64,000 nt of DNA from Allochromatium vinosum DSM 180 (GTDB lineage Bacteria > Pseudomonadota > Gammaproteobacteria > Chromatiales > Chromatiaceae): the NCBI RefSeq assembly GCF_000025485.1, contig NC_013851.1:1155154-1219153 (forward strand), in the 5' to 3' direction. Below, piece by piece: positions 18,049-26,670 of the stretch (position 1 is its first letter; every line of letters begins with the position of its first letter). Made by a program: the position numbers and the translations under genes. The notes under the pieces are model-generated. The model worked only from the letters and a program-made list of their open reading frames with translations. It did no database searches and was not told the origin of the DNA.

Positions 18049-18690
18049 ATGAGCGTCAGACGACTCCCGGTCTACATCCTGCTCGATACCTCCGGCTCCA
18101 TGCGCGGCGAACCCATCCATTCGGTGAACGTCGGTCTGCAAGCGATGCTGAGCGCCCTGCGCCAGGACCCCTATGCGCTGGAGAGCGTGCATCTGTCCAT
18201 CATCACCTTCGACGTCGAGGCGCGCGAATATCTGCCGCTGACGCCCCTGGATCAGGTCCAACTCGGCGAGATCCAGGTGCCGTCCTCGGGGGCGACCTTT
18301 CTCGGCGCGGCGCTGGAGCTGCTGATCCGGCATGTCGATCGCGACGTCAGGAAGAGCACCGGCGAGTCCAAGGGCGACTGGCGGCCGCTGCTCTTCGTCA
18401 TGACCGACGGCAGCCCGTCGGATCTGCACGACTACCGTCAGGCGATCCCCGAGATCCACAGACGTCATTTCGGTTCCATCGTGGCCTGTGCCGCCGGTCC
18501 CAAGGCCAAGGACGAGGCGCTGCGCGAACTGACCGATCGGGTGGTGCGGCTCGACACCCTGGACGCGGCGGCCTTCTCGGGGTTCTTCAAATGGGTCTCG
18601 GCCAGTGTCGCGGTCGGGTCGAGCAGTACGGGACTGGAGGGGCCAGTGGCTTTGCCGCCGCCGCCGGCCGAGGTGCAGCTCGTCTTGTAG
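18049..18690 (+). CDS. terY: TerY-like vWA domain protein (first copy)
   Basis: This 213-residue von Willebrand A protein has an intact MIDAS in LLDTSGSMRGEPI (DxSxS), a Thr in SSGATFLGAALE and the Asp in FVMTDGSPSD. TerY proteins are cytoplasmic metal-dependent scaffolds in the TerY-P signalling triad with a PP2C phosphatase and a kinase. Of two adjacent ATGs (18046 and 18049) I prefer the second, which sits five bases after GAGGAGG; the first would be only two bases away. It opens a four-gene operon with gaps of 22, 5 and 2 bases. Confidence 0.92.
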   Translation: MSVRRLPVYILLDTSGSMRGEPIHSVNVGLQAMLSALRQDPYALESVHLSIITFDVEAREYLPLTPLDQVQLGEIQVPSSGATFLGAALELLIRHVDRDVRKSTGESKGDWRPLLFVMTDGSPSDLHDYRQAIPEIHRRHFGSIVACAAGPKAKDEALRELTDRVVRLDTLDAAAFSGFFKWVSASVAVGSSSTGLEGPVALPPPPAEVQLVL

Positions 18691-18712
18691 AACTGACAAA
18701 GGGGGTCAGGTC

Positions 18713-19768
18713 ATGCGCCGCTTACCCGTGTTCTTCCTGCTGGACTGCTCGGAATCCATGGTCGGAGACAATCTCCGCAAGATGGAGGAGGGGTTGCAGG
18801 CGGTCGTGCAGTCACTGCGCGCCGATCCGCATGCGCTCGAAACCGTGCACATTTCAGTCATCGCTTTCGCCGGGTTCGCCAAGACCATCGTGCCGCTGGT
18901 CGAGCTGTTCTCCTTCTATCCGCCCCGGCTGCCGCTGGGCGGCGGAACCAGCCTGGGGGCGGCGCTCGATGCGCTCATGAGCGAGATCGACCGCTCGGTG
19001 GTCAAGACCACGCCCGAGCGCAAGGGCGACTGGCGGCCGATCGTCTATCTGTTCACCGATGGGCATCCGACCGATGATCCGGAGCCGGCGATCGAGCGCT
19101 GGCGGGCGCGCTATGCCGGGTCGGCGACCCTGATCGCGGTCGGCATGGGCGGGGATGCGGATTTTTCGGCGCTGAAGCGCCTGACCGATCAGGTCATCCG
19201 CTTCGATGAGGTGCGCGCGGGCGACTACAAGCAGTTCGTCGACTGGGTGAGCGCCTCGGTGCTGGCGCGCAGCCAGCGTCTCGGTGAGGCGCTCGATCAG
19301 ACCATCGAGCTGTCGCTCGACAAGCGTGTGCTCAGTCTGGTGAAGGAGGCGCCGCCGCCGACACGCGCCGATGAATCCTGCGTGACCCTGGTCGGACGCT
19401 GCCAGAGGACGCGCAAGCCCTACATCATGAAGTACGAGCGGGAGCGTCAGCATCTGGGCACCAGCGAGTTCCAGTTCGAGGTGGCGCTGTACCGGCTCGC
19501 CGGCTGCTATCCGCTCGACGAGTCCTATTTCGACTGGACCGATCCGCGCACCGGCGATCTCAAGGTCAACACCTCCGAACTCATGGGCGCGCCCGGTTGT
19601 CCGCATTGCGGCAATGCCACAGCTTTCGCCCTGTGCGGCTGCGGCAAGCTGCTGTGCATCGACGGACCGGGCCAGGCGGTCTGTCCCTGGTGCGAGCAGG
19701 TCGTGGCCTTCGCGGCGGGGCGGGCGTCCGATGACGGTGGTTTCGATGTCGGGCGCGGTCAGGGCTGA
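18713..19768 (+). CDS. TerY-like vWA protein with C-terminal zinc-binding domain
   Basis: The N-terminal vWA domain (about 1-200) resembles the preceding gene and has its own MIDAS, LLDCSESM, plus GGGTSLGAALDALMSEIDRS and YLFTDGHPTDD. A linker and a C-terminal TerY-C domain follow, with cysteine pairs CPHC, CGCGKLLC and CPWC, predicted to bind zinc. The start is ATG 18713 after GGGGGTCAGG; the frame is open upstream into terY without homology. In known TerY-P loci this second form accompanies the phosphatase and kinase genes found just downstream here. Confidence 0.88.
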   Translation: MRRLPVFFLLDCSESMVGDNLRKMEEGLQAVVQSLRADPHALETVHISVIAFAGFAKTIVPLVELFSFYPPRLPLGGGTSLGAALDALMSEIDRSVVKTTPERKGDWRPIVYLFTDGHPTDDPEPAIERWRARYAGSATLIAVGMGGDADFSALKRLTDQVIRFDEVRAGDYKQFVDWVSASVLARSQRLGEALDQTIELSLDKRVLSLVKEAPPPTRADESCVTLVGRCQRTRKPYIMKYERERQHLGTSEFQFEVALYRLAGCYPLDESYFDWTDPRTGDLKVNTSELMGAPGCPHCGNATAFALCGCGKLLCIDGPGQAVCPWCEQVVAFAAGRASDDGGFDVGRGQG

Positions 19769-19773
19769 ACGGC

Positions 19774-20982
19774 ATGAGCGCACAGGACACAACGACCCGG
19801 ATCAGCTTCTACGTGCCCAATGCCAGGGTCGGTGTCGAATATGCCGCCAGGATCGAAGCGCGGGGTATCGAGGGTCAGACGCTCATCGTCCAGGAGGTCG
19901 AGATCCCGGCGGGATTCGGACTGCGCTTCGACCCCGGCAGCGGCGAGTTGCGCGGTACACCGCTGACGGCCGGCGACCATCGTCTGCCACTGCGCTGGAG
20001 TTCGGGCAAGGGCGCCGGCCATTCGGGTGAGTGTCTGCTGATCGTCAACCCCGATCCCCGGAGTCTGTGGCGGGTCGTCGAGCCGCCCGAGGACGCGCCC
20101 TATCGCAAACCGCACACCGATAGCCGTCTGCTCCAGGCCGAGGAGGCCGGCCTGATCGCCGCCAGCCGTCGCGGGCGCTCGCACGAGCACGCCGGCCGCT
20201 TTCGTGAAGACGATTACCGCATCGCACTGGATGCCGAGAACGGCTGGAGCCTGCTGATCGTGGCCGATGGCGCGGGCAGTGCTCGGTTCTCGCGCGAAGG
20301 CTCCAGACTGGCCGTCACGATCGCTGGTGAGCATCTGCTGTCCAGTCTTCGAGGCGATCAGGGTGCACATCTGAACGCCGTCCTGGCCAATTGGGACACC
20401 GAGCCGGATGCCAGCGCCAAGACCTTGGGCTCGGCGTTTCAGGATCGCTTCCATGAGGCGGCGAACCGCGCCATCCAGGCGATCGAGCAGGAGGCCGCGA
20501 CGCGCAGCGCCCAGCCTCGCGACTATGCCACCACCCTGCTGGCCGCCGTCGTCAGACGCCAGGGCCAGGCAACCTTCGTGGCCAGCTTCTGGATGGGCGA
20601 CGGCGCCATCGCCGCTTATGGTCCACGCGGTCGGGTACGGCTGATGGGGCGGCCGGACAGCGGCGAGTTCGCCGGTCAGACCCGCTTCCTCGACCGCGCC
20701 GCGCTCGCCGATCAGAGCTTCGCCCGGCGTATCGGTCTGGGCTGTTTCCAGGATCTGACCGCCGTGCTGCTCATGACCGACGGCGTCTCCGACCCGCGTT
20801 TCGAGACCGACAGCGGACTGGCCGATCCGGGCCGCTGGGACGCCCTTTGGGACGAGCTCGCCCCGGTCCTGGATGCCGCCGAACCGGATCGGGCGCTCGT
20901 CGACTGGCTGGGCTTCTTCTCGCCGGGCGACCATGACGACCGCACCCTCGCTCTGTACTGGTTGAAGACGAAGGAGGACTGA
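19774..20982 (+). CDS. PP2C-family phosphatase with N-terminal Ig-like domain
   Basis: Residues about 10-95 form an Ig-like/He_PIG-type module (FYVPNARVGVEYAARIEA, then LRFDPGSGELRGTP). Residues about 125-395 form a PP2C domain. It has GRSHEHAGRFREDDYRIAL, SLLIVADGAGSARFSREGS (metal-binding DG), DYATTLLAAVV, FWMGDGAIAAYG and VLLMTDGVSDPRF, with a terminal DHDDRTLALYW. No signal peptide is present, so the Ig-like module is intracellular. It probably dephosphorylates targets of the adjacent kinase within the TerY-P operon. The start is 5 bases after the previous stop. Confidence 0.88.
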   Translation: MSAQDTTTRISFYVPNARVGVEYAARIEARGIEGQTLIVQEVEIPAGFGLRFDPGSGELRGTPLTAGDHRLPLRWSSGKGAGHSGECLLIVNPDPRSLWRVVEPPEDAPYRKPHTDSRLLQAEEAGLIAASRRGRSHEHAGRFREDDYRIALDAENGWSLLIVADGAGSARFSREGSRLAVTIAGEHLLSSLRGDQGAHLNAVLANWDTEPDASAKTLGSAFQDRFHEAANRAIQAIEQEAATRSAQPRDYATTLLAAVVRRQGQATFVASFWMGDGAIAAYGPRGRVRLMGRPDSGEFAGQTRFLDRAALADQSFARRIGLGCFQDLTAVLLMTDGVSDPRFETDSGLADPGRWDALWDELAPVLDAAEPDRALVDWLGFFSPGDHDDRTLALYWLKTKED

Positions 20983-20984
20983 AC

Positions 20985-22484
20985 ATGGCCAGCGTCATCA
21001 CCTGCCGCACGCTCGACGGTCAGCGGCTGGAGTTCGTCGATGAGGTCATCGGTTCGGGCGCGATGAAGGAGGTCTATTTCGCCCCCGATCGCTCCTATGT
21101 GGTCGCCTTCTACAAATCGCTTCCGGATCAGGCCGCGCGTGAGCGTCTGGAGATGATCACCGGCCAGTATCGCGACAACATCTTCGGGCAGGCCGGCGGC
21201 GACTACTGGCGCGACCTCTTCTGCTGGCCGACGGCGATGCTGGAACACGATGGCCGGTTCGGGCTGGTCGCGCCGGCCTACCCGCGTCATTTCTTCTTCG
21301 AGCACGGCTCGCGCAATGACGACATGCTCAAGATCCGGGGTCGCGAGAAGGAGGGCAAATGGTTCGCGGCGGCCAATCTGCGCCACCGCTTCATGGACCC
21401 GCGCGAGCTGGGCGACTGGCTCGGTCATCTCCGCGCCTGTCTGCGGCTGGCGCGCGCCGTGCGCCGGCTGCACATGGCCGGGCTGGCGCACTCGGACCTG
21501 TCCTACAAGAACGTCCTGATCGATCCTTCACGCGGGCTGGCCTGCGTCATCGACGTCGACGGTCTGGTGGTGCCGGGCAAGTATCCGCCCGATGTGGTCG
21601 GCACGCCGGATTTCATCGCCCCGGAAGTGGTCATGACCAGCCATCTGCCCAAGACCGATCCGGCGCGTCATCTGCCCCGACGCGAGACCGACCTGCACGC
21701 CCTGGCAGTGCTGATCTACATGTACCTGCTCTACCGCCATCCGCTGCGCGGCGGCCAGGTCCACGACCTCGACGACGAGCAGCATGACGAGACGCTGTCG
21801 ATGGGCCAGCACGCGCTCTTCGTCGAGCATCCGCACGACCCGCGCAACCGCATCCGGCTGGCCGATGTCCGGTCGACCGAACTGCCCTGGGCCGATACCG
21901 AGGCGCGGCCCTATCGACTCACCGGCCCCTATCTGGCACGGCTGTTCGAGCAGGCGTTCATCGACGGGCTGCACGATCCGGTGCGCCGCCCCTCGGCCAA
22001 CGACTGGGAGACGGCGCTGGTCAAGACGGTCGATCTGGTGCAGCCCTGCCACAATCCCGACTGCGAGCAGAAGTGGTATGTGTTCGACAACAGCACGCGC
22101 CCGGCCTGTCCCTTCTGCGGCACGCCTTTCCACGGTCGGCTGCCGATCCTCAACCTCTATTCCTCACGCGAGGAAGGGCGCTTCCGGCCGGATGACCACC
22201 GTCTCATGGTCTGGACCGGCCAGTCGCTGTTCCCCTGGCATGCCAATGCCCTGATCGCCCCCAACGAGAAGCTCACCGAAGACCAGAAACGGCGTGTCGG
22301 CTATTTCGTCCTCCAGGGTGGGCGCTGGTGGCTGGTCAACGAGGGTCTGCCGGATCTGCTGGACGTTTCCACCCGGACGGCGGTTCCGATCGGCGGCCGG
22401 CTCGAACTCCAGGATGGCCAGCAGATCCTGCTGGCCAAGGGCGAGGGCGGGCGGTTGATCGTGGTGCAGATGGTCGAGGCGTGA
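20985..22484 (+). CDS. TerY-P-associated protein kinase with zinc ribbon
   Basis: A divergent Ser/Thr-type kinase domain spans residues about 10-350. It has a glycine-rich loop GSGAMKEVYF, a candidate ATP lysine in VVAFYKS, the catalytic loop HSDLSYKNVLID (HSD instead of HRD), a DVDG replacing DFG, and an APE-like GTPDFIAPEVV. After it come a zinc ribbon (CHNPDC, CPFCGTPF) and a C-terminal beta-rich module (IGGRLELQDGQQILL) that looks FHA-like. It starts two bases after the phosphatase stop, completing the vWA-vWA-PP2C-kinase set. Kinase activity is likely but the altered motifs leave doubt. Confidence 0.85.
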   Translation: MASVITCRTLDGQRLEFVDEVIGSGAMKEVYFAPDRSYVVAFYKSLPDQAARERLEMITGQYRDNIFGQAGGDYWRDLFCWPTAMLEHDGRFGLVAPAYPRHFFFEHGSRNDDMLKIRGREKEGKWFAAANLRHRFMDPRELGDWLGHLRACLRLARAVRRLHMAGLAHSDLSYKNVLIDPSRGLACVIDVDGLVVPGKYPPDVVGTPDFIAPEVVMTSHLPKTDPARHLPRRETDLHALAVLIYMYLLYRHPLRGGQVHDLDDEQHDETLSMGQHALFVEHPHDPRNRIRLADVRSTELPWADTEARPYRLTGPYLARLFEQAFIDGLHDPVRRPSANDWETALVKTVDLVQPCHNPDCEQKWYVFDNSTRPACPFCGTPFHGRLPILNLYSSREEGRFRPDDHRLMVWTGQSLFPWHANALIAPNEKLTEDQKRRVGYFVLQGGRWWLVNEGLPDLLDVSTRTAVPIGGRLELQDGQQILLAKGEGGRLIVVQMVEA

Positions 22485-22500
22485 GACACTGACCCTATCG

Positions 22501-22809
22501 TCAAGCCGCCAAATCGATCGGCTTGATCTTCTCAAGTGCGTCTCCGAGTGCATCCTTCGCGCACTCCAGTTCATAGCGCTGTTGCAGGTTCATCCATAGA
22601 TCGACGGAAGTGCCAAAGACACGCGCCAAGCGCAGCGCTGTTTCCGCCGACACACCGCGACGTTCGCGCACGATTTCATTGATACGCGCCGGAGTCACGC
22701 CCATAGCGCGCGCCAGAGCATTGCAGGACAGTCCCAGCGGCTGCATGAACTCCTCGCGCAGAATCTCGCCGGGATGGATGGGGGGCAGCTTTTCGGTCAT
22801 GACGATCAC
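22501..22809 (-). CDS. higA: HigA-family antitoxin (XRE helix-turn-helix)
   Basis: The 102-residue DNA-binding antitoxin begins near the family signature PPIHPGEILREEFMQPLGLS. It continues with an HTH (CNALARAMGVTPARINEIVR, then GVSAETALRLARVFGTSVD) and LWMNLQQRYELECAKD. It follows higB by 4 bases on the same strand, the toxin-first order of higBA loci. HigA binds and neutralises HigB and represses the shared promoter. The Met at 22799, close to the listed start, is an alternative initiation site. Confidence 0.94.
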   Translation of the reverse strand: MIVMTEKLPPIHPGEILREEFMQPLGLSCNALARAMGVTPARINEIVRERRGVSAETALRLARVFGTSVDLWMNLQQRYELECAKDALGDALEKIKPIDLAA

Positions 22810-22813
22810 ACCT

Positions 22814-23095
22814 CTAGTGATAATCGACGATCTCTACATCCGTGGGACCATCGGCCGTCCAGACGAAGCACAGGCGCCACTGGTCATTGATGCGCAGACT
22901 GTGCTGACCGGCCCGATCGCCGCGCAAGACTTCCAGACGATTGCCGGGCGGCACACGCAGGTCGGACAGGTCGCGGGCCGCATCCAAATAACTCAGCTTA
23001 CGCCGCGCCTGGCTCTCGATATTCACGAAGCGCTTGACACGTCGGCGCTCGAACAAGCACCGCGTGTCAGCGCATTTGAATGACTGGATCGACAT
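22814..23095 (-). CDS. higB: HigB-family toxin (RelE superfamily mRNA interferase)
   Basis: The 93-residue protein follows the HigB plan: MSIQSFKCADT, RRVKRFVNIESQARRKLSYL, then DLRVPPGNRLEVLRGDRAGQ and HSLRINDQWRLCFVW, ending VEIVDYH. Members cleave mRNA at the ribosome. The sequence is intact and the cognate antitoxin follows four bases later. The upstream 50 bases hold a -35/-10 pair and inverted repeats. The module sits between the TerY-P kinase gene and the phosphoketolase gene, a chromosomal toxin-antitoxin insertion. Confidence 0.94.
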   Translation of the reverse strand: MSIQSFKCADTRCLFERRRVKRFVNIESQARRKLSYLDAARDLSDLRVPPGNRLEVLRGDRAGQHSLRINDQWRLCFVWTADGPTDVEIVDYH

Positions 23096-23145
23096 ATCTT
23101 GATCGTATATCGATAACCGATATGTCGCAATGGCGTTGATATCAA
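23090..23145 (-). promoter_or_regulatory. higBA promoter and candidate HigA operator
   Basis: Reading the minus strand, TTGATA (23145-23140) and TATCGG (23122-23117) are separated by exactly 17 bases, an acceptable sigma-70 pair. An inverted repeat ATATCG-N5-CGATAT (23107-23123) covers the -10. A wider one, CGACATATC (23090-23098) with GATATGTCG (23119-23127), reaches the toxin start codon. This is the expected place for HigA autorepression. The start codon has almost no Shine-Dalgarno and the leader would be short. Confidence 0.55.
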
Positions 23146-23209
23146 AAAGCCATTTTCGATCACGAGGCAGATCTTCGTCATCAGATAGACCCGACTGCCT
23201 ACTCCTGGC

Positions 23210-25579
23210 TCAGAATGGCCACACCCACTCATCCACATCCGGCTTGTCGATGCCGTGCTCATAGGCATAGTTGCGGCACTCGATCTGCTGGTCGCGCAGC
23301 GTTTCCTTCACATGCGCCCCGGCCACCTGGAGCCGCGGCACGCGGTTGATGACGTCGATCGCCAGACTGAAGCGGTCGATCTCATTGCTGATCGCCAGTT
23401 CGAGCGGCGTGTTGATGTTGCCCTTTTCCTTGTAGCCGCGCACATGCAGGTTCTTGTGATTGGTGCGCCGATAGGCCAGTCGATGAATCAGCCAGGGGTA
23501 GCCGTGGAAGTTGAAGATGATCGGACGGTCCTTGGTGAAGAGACTGTCGAAATCCGCGTCCGACAACCCATGCGGATGCTCGCCCGCCGGCTGGAGCTTG
23601 AACAGATCCACGACGTTGATGAAGCGGATCTTGATGTCGGGGAAATGCTCGCGCAGCAGAGCCGTGGCCGCCAGCGCCTCCTTGGTCGGGATGTCGCCGC
23701 AGCCGGCCATCACCACATCGGGTTCGGCGCCCTGATCGTTGCTCGCCCACTCCCAGATGCCGATGCCCTTGGTGCAGTGCTTGATGGCCGCATCCATGTC
23801 GAGATACTGCAAGTGGCTCTGCTTGTCGGCGACGATGACATTGATGTCGTCGCGGCTCTGGAGGCAGTGGTTGACGGTCGAGAGCAGGGTGTTCACATCC
23901 GGCGGCAGATAGATGCGCGTGACCTCGGGGTTCTTGTTGACGACGACATCGAGGAACCCCGGATCCTGGTGGGTGAATCCGTTGTGATCCTGACGCCAGA
24001 CGGTCGAGGTGATGAGCAGATTGAGCGAGGAGATGCGCGCGCGCCAGGGGATGTCCTCGCAGATCGACAGCCACTTGGCGTGCTGGTTGTACATGCTGTC
24101 GATGACATGGACGAAGGCTTCATAGGTGGCGAAGAAACCGTGACGCCCGGTCAGCACATAGCCCTCGTACCAGCCTTCCAGGGTGTGCTCGGAGAGCATT
24201 TCGAGCACGCGCCCGTCGGGTGAGAGTTCGCCGCCGTCGGCATCCTCGGGCTTGTAGTCGCACAGCCAGAGTTTTTTGCTGACCTCATAGACCGCATCGA
24301 GCTTGTTGGAGCTGTTCTCATCCGGGCCGAAGACGCGGAAGTTGTCCAGGTTGCGCGCCATCACATCGCGCAGTAGCGCGCCGGTCGGCTTGGTGTTCAT
24401 GGCGCGCGCGGTGCCGGGCTTGTCGACCCGGATGGCATAGTCGCGGAAATCCGGCATCCGCAGCGCGCGGCGGATCAGTCCGCCGTTGGCGTGCGGGCTG
24501 GCGCTCATGCGTTTGGTTCCTTGGGGCGCGAGCGCCTTGAGTTCGGGGATCAGCCGTCCCTGGGCGTCGAACAGCTCTTCGGGTCTGTAACTGCGCAGCC
24601 AGTCTTCGAGCTGCTTGAGGTGTTCCGGATTGTCGTGCATCCCCGAGAGCGGCACCTGATGCGCGCGCCAGAACCCCTCGACCTTGTGCCCATCGACCTC
24701 GGACGGGCCGGTCCAGCCCTTGGGCGTGCGCAAGACGATCATCGGCCAGTGGGCGCGTGTGGCCTCACCGCTTGCGCGCGCGGCGTGCTGGATGGCGCGG
24801 ATCTGGTCGTGACAGGCGTCCAGCGTCGCCGCCATGGTCTGATGCAGGGTCAGCGGATCGTCGCCCGCGACGAAATGCGGCGTCCAGCCATAGCCGCGCA
24901 TGAGACTGGCCAGCTCCTCGTCGGGGATGCGCGAGAGCAGGGTCGGATTGTTGATCTTGTAGCCGTTGAGATGCAGGATCGGCAGCACCGCGCCGTCGCG
25001 GATGGGATTCAGGAACTTGCTCGAATGCCAGGAGGTGGCCAGCGGCCCGGTCTCGGCCTCGCCGTCGCCGACCGCCACCGCGACCAGCAGGTCCGGATTG
25101 TCGAAGGCCGCGCCGAAGGCATGCGAGATCGAGTAGCCCAGCTCGCCGCCCTCGTGGATCGATCCGGGCGTCTCGGGCGTGCAGTGCGAGCCGATGCCGC
25201 CGGGGAAGGAGAACTGCTTGAAGAACGCCTTCAGGCCCTCCTCGTCCTCGCTCTTGTTGGGATAGATCTCGGAGTAGGTGCCTTCCAGATAGACCGGCGC
25301 CAGCACGCCCGGTGCGCCATGACCGGGACCGGCGAGAAAGATCGCGTCCTGATCGCGCTCGCGGATGATCCGGTTGAGATGCACATACATGAACGAGAGC
25401 CCGGGACTCGCGCCCCAATGGCCCAGGAGCCGCTGTTTGATGTGCTCCGGCTTGAGCGGTTCGCGCAACAGCGGATTGTCGCGCAGATAGATCATGCCCA
25501 CGGCCAGATAGTTGCAGGCGCGCCAGTAGGCGTCGATCCGGTCGAGCTGCTCGGGTGTGAGCGGGGTGGCGGTCGTCAT
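23210..25579 (-). CDS. xfp: phosphoketolase (xylulose-5-P/fructose-6-P type)
   Basis: This thiamine-diphosphate enzyme splits xylulose-5-phosphate (and often fructose-6-phosphate) with phosphate to acetyl phosphate plus an aldose phosphate. The 789 residues show [45 protein letters not shown], the ThDP-binding [25 protein letters not shown], and the C-terminal [14 protein letters not shown] with [11 protein letters not shown]. Length and motifs are normal, so it should be active. No acetate kinase or phosphotransacetylase lies alongside. The nearest upstream gene on the strand is a LysE exporter. Confidence 0.96.
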   Translation of the reverse strand: MTTATPLTPEQLDRIDAYWRACNYLAVGMIYLRDNPLLREPLKPEHIKQRLLGHWGASPGLSFMYVHLNRIIRERDQDAIFLAGPGHGAPGVLAPVYLEGTYSEIYPNKSEDEEGLKAFFKQFSFPGGIGSHCTPETPGSIHEGGELGYSISHAFGAAFDNPDLLVAVAVGDGEAETGPLATSWHSSKFLNPIRDGAVLPILHLNGYKINNPTLLSRIPDEELASLMRGYGWTPHFVAGDDPLTLHQTMAATLDACHDQIRAIQHAARASGEATRAHWPMIVLRTPKGWTGPSEVDGHKVEGFWRAHQVPLSGMHDNPEHLKQLEDWLRSYRPEELFDAQGRLIPELKALAPQGTKRMSASPHANGGLIRRALRMPDFRDYAIRVDKPGTARAMNTKPTGALLRDVMARNLDNFRVFGPDENSSNKLDAVYEVSKKLWLCDYKPEDADGGELSPDGRVLEMLSEHTLEGWYEGYVLTGRHGFFATYEAFVHVIDSMYNQHAKWLSICEDIPWRARISSLNLLITSTVWRQDHNGFTHQDPGFLDVVVNKNPEVTRIYLPPDVNTLLSTVNHCLQSRDDINVIVADKQSHLQYLDMDAAIKHCTKGIGIWEWASNDQGAEPDVVMAGCGDIPTKEALAATALLREHFPDIKIRFINVVDLFKLQPAGEHPHGLSDADFDSLFTKDRPIIFNFHGYPWLIHRLAYRRTNHKNLHVRGYKEKGNINTPLELAISNEIDRFSLAIDVINRVPRLQVAGAHVKETLRDQQIECRNYAYEHGIDKPDVDEWVWPF

Positions 25580-25675
25580 CGGCTGTCTCCTCCTGTGCCA
25601 GGGTTGCTTCGGAACACGATACAGAGCGATTGTGAACGTCTGACGGTCATCCGCCCCGATCGTTCAATCGATTTT

Positions 25676-26299
25676 TCAGCCGTCGATCCAGCCGAGCCAG
25701 ACGCCTCCTTCATACATGAGCACCAGCCCCAGGATCATCAGCATCAGACCCAATCCACGCAGGGTGTAGAGATAGACAGGCCTGCTCATGAAGGCACGCG
25801 ACCGCCCGACCAGCAACGCCAGCGCGATCTTCGCGCCGACCAACAGGGCATAGAAGCTGATCAGGAACACCAGGAGCGCGCCCGGACTCTGGCTCATGGC
25901 CTTGGCCATGATGGGCGCGCCGACGCTCGACCAGAACAGATAGGGATGCGGACTGAGCAGATTGGCCAGCATCCCCTTGGTCAGCGAACGTGAGGCCGGC
26001 GCCTCACCATCGAGTCGGACCCCTTGAGTACCGAGCGTGCGCCAGCCCAGAAACGACACGAAGCCGCCGCCAGCCAGTGACAGCACCCCGAGCACGCCAT
26101 CGAGTTCCGCGAGCCGTGACAGGAGCGCCAGGGTCAGCAGGATGAGCGGTGCGTCGGTGAGTAGCGGCGCGATGGCCACCTTCATTCCGGCGCGTGCGCC
26201 ATGCTGGAGCGTCTCCGAGATGACGAGCGTGAGCACGGGACCGGGCGCGAGTCCGGCAGACAGGCCCAGCACGATTCCAAGCACCAGAAAGCTCAGCAT
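25676..26299 (-). CDS. LysE-family amino-acid/metabolite exporter
   Basis: This 207-residue inner-membrane protein has about six hydrophobic helices and the family start LGLSAGLAPGPVLTLVISET (conserved GxxPGP), followed by GMKVAIAPLLTDAPLILLTL. LSPHPYLFWSSVGAPI in the middle is also typical of LysE/RhtB exporters. The substrate is unknown. Its stop is about 100 bases upstream of the phosphoketolase start on the same strand. Confidence 0.9.
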   Translation of the reverse strand: MLSFLVLGIVLGLSAGLAPGPVLTLVISETLQHGARAGMKVAIAPLLTDAPLILLTLALLSRLAELDGVLGVLSLAGGGFVSFLGWRTLGTQGVRLDGEAPASRSLTKGMLANLLSPHPYLFWSSVGAPIMAKAMSQSPGALLVFLISFYALLVGAKIALALLVGRSRAFMSRPVYLYTLRGLGLMLMILGLVLMYEGGVWLGWIDG

Positions 26300-26361
26300 C
26301 CCGAGTCAGACCATCCCGTCCAGACGAACACCGACAGCGGCAAGAGACACCTCGTCGCGAT

Positions 26362-26499
26362 TCAGATGAGTTCCTGGGTGACGAACAGATAACCCAGGGC
26401 GACCGTGACCACGGTGATGGCCACGTAAGGGAGTAGAATGCAGATGCCCGGCAGGTCGTTGCAGATCCGACTGTACTTGCAGAGTTTACAGCTTCTCAT
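26362..26499 (-). CDS. 45-residue Cys-rich membrane peptide
   Basis: From the ATG at 26499 the peptide starts MRSCKLCKYSRICNDLPGIC, giving a CxxCxxxxxC run with a fourth Cys at 20. One hydrophobic helix follows (ILLPYVAITVVTVALGYLFV), ending TQELI. The upstream open frame to 26610 is polar and looks non-coding. The compact four-Cys head next to a membrane anchor suggests a metal- or redox-binding micropeptide. No family name is known to me and the Shine-Dalgarno is weak. Confidence 0.55.
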   Translation of the reverse strand: MRSCKLCKYSRICNDLPGICILLPYVAITVVTVALGYLFVTQELI

Positions 26500-26670
26500 C
26501 AGTCTTTCTGTCCGCTCGTCTGTGTGTGAATGGCGCTTCGGCTCGCCCGTGGACGGGCCGGACGATGATCGATCCCGGGTATCGTTGAAAGCCGCGCTAT
26601 CCTTACTCAAGTTTGAGCCAGGTTCAATGGTTCCTTCCGTTCATTTCTCAATCCCAGGCATCGTCATCCC

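Noticed and set aside
18049-22484. Tellurite-resistance operon
   Set aside because: Only TerY-type vWA, phosphatase and kinase genes are present. The core terZABCDE genes are absent, so resistance to tellurite should not be inferred.
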